Shown here piece after piece: positions 58,801-61,870 of a stretch of DNA of 61,870 bases. The notes under the pieces were generated by a model. That model saw nothing but the letters and a program-made list of their open reading frames with translations, was not told the DNA's origin and ran no database searches. Numbering within the stretch: the stretch's first letter is position 1; each line of letters opens with the position of its first letter. Both the position numbers and the translations under genes were made by a program. Source of the DNA: Chloroflexota bacterium (GTDB lineage Bacteria; Chloroflexota; Anaerolineae; SpSt-313); assembly GCA_029553955.1 (NCBI GenBank), contig JAKPJZ010000049.1:1-61870 (forward strand), written 5' to 3'.

Positions 58801-60851
58801 GACAGCAGCGTCTCGCGCGGGGCCAGGCACAGCGTGGCCCCCGAGAGGAGCGCCGTCACCACTTCAGCCGTGGCAGCGTCAAAGCTGAAGGAGGCGAACT
58901 GCAGCACACGGCTGCCCGGGCCAACGGCGAAATGCTCGCTGGCCGCCTGGGCAAAGTTGGCCAGCCCGCGATGGGGCAGCAGCGTGCCCTTGGGCGCGCC
59001 GGTAGAGCCCGAAGTAAAGATGCAGTAGGCCAGGTTCTCGGCGGTCACGCCCGAGGCGACATTCTCCTCCTCGGCAGCCAGGCCCTCCCAATCGCTGTCG
59101 AGGCAGATCAACCGCGACTGGTGGGGCGGCAATTGCGGCACGAGCCGCGCCTGGCTCAGCAGCACCCGCGGCTGGGCGTCACGGAGCATGGCAGCCAGGC
59201 GCTCCTGCGGGTAGGTGGGGTCGAGTGGCAGATAGGCGCCGCCTGCCTTCAGCACGCCGAGCAGCCCCACCACCATCTCGGGCGAGGGCTCGACGCAAAT
59301 GCCTACCACGACGTCGGGCCCGATGCCCAGGCGGCGCAGGTGATGGGCCAGCCGGTTCGCCCGCCGGTTGAGCTCGTCGTAGCTCAGGGTCTGGCCCTCA
59401 AAGGTCGCAACCGGCGCATCGGGCGTGGCAGCCACCTGTGCCTCAAACAACTCGTGCACGCAGCGCCGTTCGACCTCGCCACCCGACGTCTCGTTCCAGG
59501 CCAGCAGCGCCTGCCGCTCCTCGCTGGTAAGCAGTTGGACCGTGGCCAGGGGCTCGTCGGGGTCGGCGGCAATGCTCTCGAGGAGGGTGTGCAGATGGCC
59601 GAGCATGCGGCCGGCGGCGCCGGCCTCGAGGCGCTCGCGGTCGTAGACGATGCGCAGCACCATCTCCTCGTCGGCGCCGGCCACCAGGGTCAGCGGGTAG
59701 TTCGTCTGCTCAGCGGAGTGGACCTCGCCGATCCGCAGGCTGCCCTCGTGCGCCTGCAGCATGGCCTGCACCGGATAGTTTTCATAGACCAGGATGCTTT
59801 CGAAGAGGGGCAGGCCGCGGGGCACCTCGCTCCACCCCTGGATCTCGACGAGCGGCGTATGCTCGAACTGCCGCATCTCTGCCTGCTGGGCCTGCAGCGC
59901 CTGCAGCCAGGGCAGGATGTGCATCGTGGGGTCCACCTGCACGCGCACCGGCAGGGTGTTGATAAAGAGGCCCAACATGGTCTCGGCCCCGGGCAGGTCG
60001 GCGGGGCGGCCCGAGACCGTCGCGCCAAAGACGACATCCTCCTCGCCCGAGTAGCGGCTCAAGAGCAGCGCCCAGGCGCCCTGCACGAGGGTATTCAGCG
60101 TGAGCCGGTGCTGCCTCGCCAGGGCCTGCAGGTCCTGCGTACACGCGCGGGGCAAGCGGGCCTCCAGGTGACCAAAGCCGGCGCGTTGCGGCTCACCGGG
60201 CGCCGTGCTGCGGTCGACGACCAGCGGTGTGGGCGCAGCGAACCCTTCGAGCGCACGGCGCCAGTAGCCCTCGGCATCAGCCAGGCTGTGACGCCTGAGC
60301 CAGGCGATATAGTCGCGGTAGGGCAGCACCGGCGGCAACTGCGGTTCCCGCCCGGCGCGCAGGGCCTCATAGCAGGCCAGGAGCTCCGCCAGGAGCAGGG
60401 GCACCGACCAGCCATCGAGCAAGGCATGGTGATAGGTCCACACAAAGTGATGCGCGTCGGCTCCAACCTGGAGGAGCGACAGGCGCAGCAGGGGCGGGCT
60501 GGAGAGCCGAAAACCACGCCGCCGGTCATCGCGCAGATGGACCTCGAGCGCGGGCTCTTGCTCGGCCGGCGAGAGCCCGCGCCAATCGTGCTGCTCGAGC
60601 GGCAAGGTCACGCTCCGGTGCACCACCTGCACCGGCTCGCGCTGTCCCTCGCCAACAAAGGCCGTACGCAGGATGGTGTGCCGCTCGATCACGCGCTCCC
60701 AGGCGCGAGCAAAGGCCTGCACGTCAAGGGCGCCGCGCAAGGTGCAGTGCATCTGCTCGACATAGACGCCCGACTCGGGGGCGTACAGGCTGTGAAAGAG
60801 CATCCCCTGCTGCATCGGCGAGAGGGGATACATGTCTATGACGTTCCTCAT
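52842..60851 (-). CDS. two-module NRPS, C-A-T-C-A-T-E
   Basis: 2669 aa. C1 (about 1-445; MYPLSPMQQGMLFHSLY, HHALLDG near 140) is of the type that follows an epimerisation domain. A1 (463-985) has FTSGSTGAPKG, YGPTEATIG and YRTGDL; T1 carries Ser about 1034 in LGGHSL. C2 (1090-1540; LSFAQQRLWFLDQ, HHMVSDG) is LCL-like. A2 (1545-2140) has YTSGSTGRPKG and YGPTEATIV; T2 Ser is about 2174 in LGGESI. The final E domain (2222-2669) has HHLVTDGVSWRI, RTIGWFT and YGLLRYL. There is no terminal thioesterase. Both A domains hold repeat-encoded inserts before YRTGDL. ATG 60851 overlaps the previous TGA. Confidence 0.95.
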   Translation of the reverse strand: MRNVIDMYPLSPMQQGMLFHSLYAPESGVYVEQMHCTLRGALDVQAFARAWERVIERHTILRTAFVGEGQREPVQVVHRSVTLPLEQHDWRGLSPAEQEPALEVHLRDDRRRGFRLSSPPLLRLSLLQVGADAHHFVWTYHHALLDGWSVPLLLAELLACYEALRAGREPQLPPVLPYRDYIAWLRRHSLADAEGYWRRALEGFAAPTPLVVDRSTAPGEPQRAGFGHLEARLPRACTQDLQALARQHRLTLNTLVQGAWALLLSRYSGEEDVVFGATVSGRPADLPGAETMLGLFINTLPVRVQVDPTMHILPWLQALQAQQAEMRQFEHTPLVEIQGWSEVPRGLPLFESILVYENYPVQAMLQAHEGSLRIGEVHSAEQTNYPLTLVAGADEEMVLRIVYDRERLEAGAAGRMLGHLHTLLESIAADPDEPLATVQLLTSEERQALLAWNETSGGEVERRCVHELFEAQVAATPDAPVATFEGQTLSYDELNRRANRLAHHLRRLGIGPDVVVGICVEPSPEMVVGLLGVLKAGGAYLPLDPTYPQERLAAMLRDAQPRVLLSQARLVPQLPPHQSRLICLDSDWEGLAAEEENVASGVTAENLAYCIFTSGSTGAPKGTLLPHRGLANFAQAASEHFAVGPGSRVLQFASFSFDAATAEVVTALLSGATLCLAPRETLLSLPDLLCLLREQAISTAILPPSLLRILPAEGLPDLQTVVSAGEACPWEVMARWAPGRRFINGYGPTEATIGSNLYHAAAPVPGTATVPIGRPIRNVQVYLLDRHRQPVPVGVPGELYIGGAGVARGYLNRPELTAERFVEVPGRPPTGRPPTGGDRRTAGADNLSPPRGGTVGGRPLGGRGRLYRTGDLARYLPDGTIEYLGRLDEQVKVRGFRIELGEIEAVLRQHEGLSAAAVLARAGQDGDRQLVAYVVPRAGAAPPAAELQSFLRQRLPAYMVPAAFVALKALPLTPNGKVDRRALPAPEGQAPAAAAAAGPRTPTEEVLAALWAQVLGVERVGVDDDFFALGGHSLLAMQLAARARDALHLDVPLRALFEHPTVAGLAEHIDGTRHAGLGTSPLTIEPVARDGELALSFAQQRLWFLDQLEPGLPVYNIPQGVRMRGALDEGVLQRCLDEIARRHEVLRTSFPTVDGRPRLHIEPLASIPLAVADLTRLPQGRREAELERLSAEEAQRPFDLARGPLTRATLLRLGPEDHAFLLTMHHMVSDGWSMGVLLRELGALYPAFCAGEPSPLAEPAIQYADFAHWQRAWLQGEALERQLTYWKRQLAGLPPLLKLPTDRPRAASSGWRGATETITLAPELLAQVKALSRREGATLFMTLLAAFQALLYRYTGQEDVCVGTPIANRPRPELEGLIGFFVNTLVLRADFSGEPSFADVLRRVREAALGAYAHQDLPFEQQVEALQPERDLGHTPLFQVMFALQNVPLQALRLPGLMLEPLEREVGIAMFDLSLTMAEGPDGLNAALEYSTDLFDRTTILRMGRHLEALLQGLVADPGQPISRVPLTTEAERRQVLVQWNDTAAEYPRHACLHELYAAQAARTPDAVALVLPATDEPAAARQTSTYAELERRANQLAHLLQARGVAPEGLVGLFCERSPEMVVALLGILKAGGAYVPLDAAYSDERLAYVLEDAQLPLVLTQRSLQPRLPSGRAEAICIDEAWEAMARGPAEAPASGVRPENLAYVIYTSGSTGRPKGVAVPHGAVVNHNLALARQLGLSPADRILQFSTISFDAAIEELFPALLSGARVVLRPEGLLASGRELEALIDREGLTILDLPTAYWHQWVAGWPPDRPPLPASLRLVCVGGEEALAERYARWREVAGDRVSWLNSYGPTEATIVATVYKACGDEAGEVPIGRPIANVQAYVLDRHQQPVPVGLPGELYIGGAGVARGYLNRPELTDERFVEAPGLPPTGGDGLSAPAVLPSPPVGGTVGGGSPVGGRPGAGGGRFPNRPYRPEGAEDDHLSPPVGGTVGGSPAGGRGRLYRTGDLARYRPDGNLEFLGRCDRQVKVRGYRIELEEVEGALRQHPALREVAVVAREDTPGDRRLAAYVVPKGETAPQAGELRAFLQNTLPGYMVPSAFVTLAALPTLPSGKLDRHALPRPGPAEAGVAVAYEAPRTPAEQALAGIWAQVLGVPRVGIHDDFFALGGESILSIQVVARANQAGLPITPRQLFQHPTVAGLAQAAAARPAQAEQGLVTGPVLLAPIQRWFFEQHAHEPHHWNTSMLMEVWQRLDPDVLRRALQALMAHHDALRLRFERASTGWRAACLGAGEAAPLECVDLTGVPEERQGEAVEAVAAALQARFDLTQGPLLRAAYFDLGPEQPPRLFLLFHHLVTDGVSWRIFVDDLQTAYRQLAAGEPLRLPPKTTSYQEWTQRLHGYAQRAGLRAELDYWRQIGARGIAPLPVDRHDGADTYGSVRAVTTALDAEGTQALLQRLPAAGVHADDALLAALARTFAHWTGRPALLVEMEGHGREDLFDDVDLTRTIGWFTTSYPLLLDLEGCSEPLQALRAVQAQHRALPRAGIGYGLLRYLCDEDAVRSCLAALPSPQVSLNYLGRFDQVPAEGWFPFRIADESSGPEQSPSALRTNLFDIVAIVTGEELQLRWLYGENRHTAATVEALAARLMDELRLLVDRRLAAEERSI
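54837..55061. repeat. 225-bp composite palindromic insert in A2
   Basis: Stacked CCCCCCACGGGGGG-type palindromes, a GGGGCGGTTCGGGAACCGCC inverted repeat (about 54922-54942) and a 32-bp core at 55006-55037. It is read in frame as about 74 residues rich in Pro and Gly (PPVGGTVGG repeated) between FVEAP and RLYRTGDL. The core is 28/32 identical, in opposite orientation, to the core of the A1 insert. Confidence 0.88.
58260..58378. repeat. 119-bp palindromic insert in A1
   Basis: CCCCCCGTGGGGGG-type palindromes around a 32-bp core at 58309-58340. It is read in frame as about 39 residues (PPTGRPPTGG ... PPRGGTVGG) between FVEVP and RLYRTGDL, at the same protein position as the A2 insert. Confidence 0.88.
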
Positions 60852-61870
60852 GGCTGCCCCTGCTCGAGATTCGCAGTGTGATCGGAGGCTAGGTCGGGCG
60901 TGGTCGCGGCGCTGTCGTCGGCGAGGCCGCCTTCGATCTCGGCGGCGAGGCCGTCGATGTCGCCCTGGCTCCAGCCGAACTCGGCCAGGCCCGCGGGCGC
61001 AAGCCGGCCCGCCTCCGCTGACCCCGCGTGTTTGACAAGCAAGAGTAGTGCCTCGACGAACGCGTCGGCCAGCGCCTGGATCGTCTCGCGACGGTGCAGG
61101 CGCTCGCTGTAGGTCCACTCCAACTGCAGCCGCCCCCCAGCAATGCCGCCGTTGATCTCCAGGAGGTGGCTGCGCCGGCCCTCCGGCGCGCGCTCGGGGC
61201 CGCGCGACTCGGGCGCAATGCCAAAGGGCAGCGGCCCGCCGAGGCCCCGGTCGAGCTGCCCCAGGTAGTTCAGGGCCACCTCGGGCTGTGGCAGCCCCGC
61301 GAGTTGCTGGCGCACTTCTGGCGCCTGGCAGAGGTAGCGCAGCAGCCCGTAGCTGATGCCACGCTGCGAGGTAGCGCTCACCTGCGTCCGGACCGCCTGC
61401 AGCGCATCGCCCGGGCCGCCGCCCGCATTCAGGTCGAGGCGCACCGGGTAGATGGCGGTGAACCAACCGGCCGTGCGCGAGACGTCCACGCCCTCCAGGT
61501 CGTGTGTGCGGCCATGGGCTTCGAGGTCCACGAACAGCGAGTGGGCGCCGGTCCAGTGTGCGAGCGCCTGGGCGAGCGCCGCCAACAAGACGTGGTCGAT
61601 CTCGGCATGATAGAGCACCGGCACCTCCTGGACGAGGGCGCGGGTGTCTTCAGCGCTGAGCGCAACACTGACGGTGCGGGCGGAGGCTTCGGTGTTGCGT
61701 GATGCGTAACGCGTGCGGCGTAACGCGTAATGCGTGATGCGTGATGGGCTCGCTGCGCCATCCCCGTCACCGTAGCCTAACCCCCCTTGGCCGCCGCAGG
61801 CGGCTTCGTGGGCGTCGTCTCCCTCCTCGATCTCACAATCCAACGGCAGCGGCGCGATGCCGGGACCGAG
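60848..61870 (-). CDS. upstream NRPS, C-terminal part ending in an epimerisation domain (partial)
   Basis: The frame is open from the window edge (GPGIAPLPLD) to a TGA at 60848. The visible 340 residues are the second half of an E domain: ARTVSVALSAEDTRALVQEV, HVLLAALAQALAHWTG, DVSRTAGWFTAIYPVRL, ISYGLLRYLCQ and EVALNYLGQLD. After it comes a tail with FGWSQGDIDGLAAEIE, which may dock with the next NRPS. The E domain supplies a D-residue to the C1 domain of the next protein. About 45 residues between IEEGD and SARTVSV come from repeat DNA (61689-61830). Confidence 0.88.
   Translation of the reverse strand, partial: LGPGIAPLPLDCEIEEGDDAHEAACGGQGGLGYGDGDGAASPSRITHYALRRTRYASRNTEASARTVSVALSAEDTRALVQEVPVLYHAEIDHVLLAALAQALAHWTGAHSLFVDLEAHGRTHDLEGVDVSRTAGWFTAIYPVRLDLNAGGGPGDALQAVRTQVSATSQRGISYGLLRYLCQAPEVRQQLAGLPQPEVALNYLGQLDRGLGGPLPFGIAPESRGPERAPEGRRSHLLEINGGIAGGRLQLEWTYSERLHRRETIQALADAFVEALLLLVKHAGSAEAGRLAPAGLAEFGWSQGDIDGLAAEIEGGLADDSAATTPDLASDHTANLEQGQP
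61689..61830. repeat. repeat DNA inserted in the upstream E domain
   Basis: Short units related to TGCGTGATGCGTAACGCG recur around 61696-61745, followed by CCCCCTTGGCCGCCGCAGGCGGCTTCG. It is read in frame as SRITHYALRRTRYASRNTEA and preceding Gly-rich sequence, where other E domains have a short loop. Confidence 0.7.

Noticed and set aside
60852..61466. Possible N-terminal extension of the two-module NRPS, since its frame is open upstream to 61466
   Set aside because: The extension is Arg/Pro/Ala-rich with no domain, and lies over the E domain of the upstream NRPS in another frame. The C-domain start MYPLSPMQQG and the ATGA overlap fix the start at 60851.
1..61870. tRNA or rRNA genes
   Set aside because: No cloverleaf with a GGTTCRANYCC arm or conserved rRNA segment was noticed on either strand by reading; a covariance-model scan would settle it.

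Overview
The window is GC-rich and codes densely on both strands. Its gene set and its many short palindromic intergenic repeats suggest a member of the Chloroflexota (Anaerolineae/Caldilineae-like). That placement is an inference from gene content: there is no rRNA, tRNA or other phylogenetic marker here, and I see no CRISPR array.

Layout. (1) 1-132 is the tail of a probable transposase; 218-661 is a small membrane protein. (2) 870-26972, all minus strand, is a 26-kb exopolysaccharide/capsule locus read leftward from a sigma70-type promoter at 27055-27027. Its order of transcription is: 72-aa leader ORF, intrinsic terminator hairpin, NusG/RfaH-like antiterminator, DUF218 protein, Wzx flippase, CapA-like protein, divergent enolase, histidine phosphatase, ATP-grasp protein, beta-propeller sugar-transfer-type protein, Wzy polymerase, two GT4 enzymes, hexapeptide acyltransferase, GDP-mannose 3,5-epimerase, GT4, a 179-aa unknown, a FemAB-like protein, the priming sugar-phosphate transferase, DegT aminotransferase, a membrane-anchored epimerase, an LCP ligase, Wzz-BY-kinase, and a short GH3-type adenylating enzyme. 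(3) 27340-34249, minus strand: GT4, UPF0104 membrane protein, AI-2E-type permease, and a molybdopterin oxidoreductase with a small companion. (4) 34459-37312, plus strand: DUF421 protein, then an HpnK-like deacetylase overlapping an HpnI-like glycosyltransferase. (5) 37567-44035, plus strand: a three-gene translationally coupled operon of XPB-type helicase, SWIM-finger protein and a large protein sharing the XPB accessory domain. (6) 44030-45550, minus strand: 4-alpha-glucanotransferase. (7) 45756-49594, minus strand: pentapeptide-repeat protein, MacB/LolD-type ABC ATPase, two-block FtsX permease and a 27-aa Trp-rich ORF. (8) 49960 to the right edge, minus strand: a nonribosomal peptide operon (NRPS ending in E, NRPS C-A-T-C-A-T-E, MFS exporter, type II thioesterase, Sfp-type phosphopantetheinyl transferase).

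How the genes work together. The capsule locus has a complete Wzx/Wzy set: priming transferase, GTs, flippase, polymerase, copolymerase/kinase and LCP attachment. It also has sugar-nucleotide and decoration enzymes. GDP-mannose 3,5-epimerase suggests an L-galactose or L-gulose constituent. Its own NusG paralogue, preceded by a terminator, suggests processive antitermination. The NRPS locus carries its own activation, editing and export functions.

The most unusual features are these: dispersed palindromic repeats that sit in frame inside genes (three NRPS sites, the XPB-partner gene, the histidine phosphatase) or supply gene ends and stop codons; the enolase-like protein that lost its DEGGF catalytic segment and sits with a phosphatase, an ATP-grasp and a CapA-like protein; the XPB/SWIM/XPB-domain operon; and the leader-ORF/terminator/NusG arrangement.
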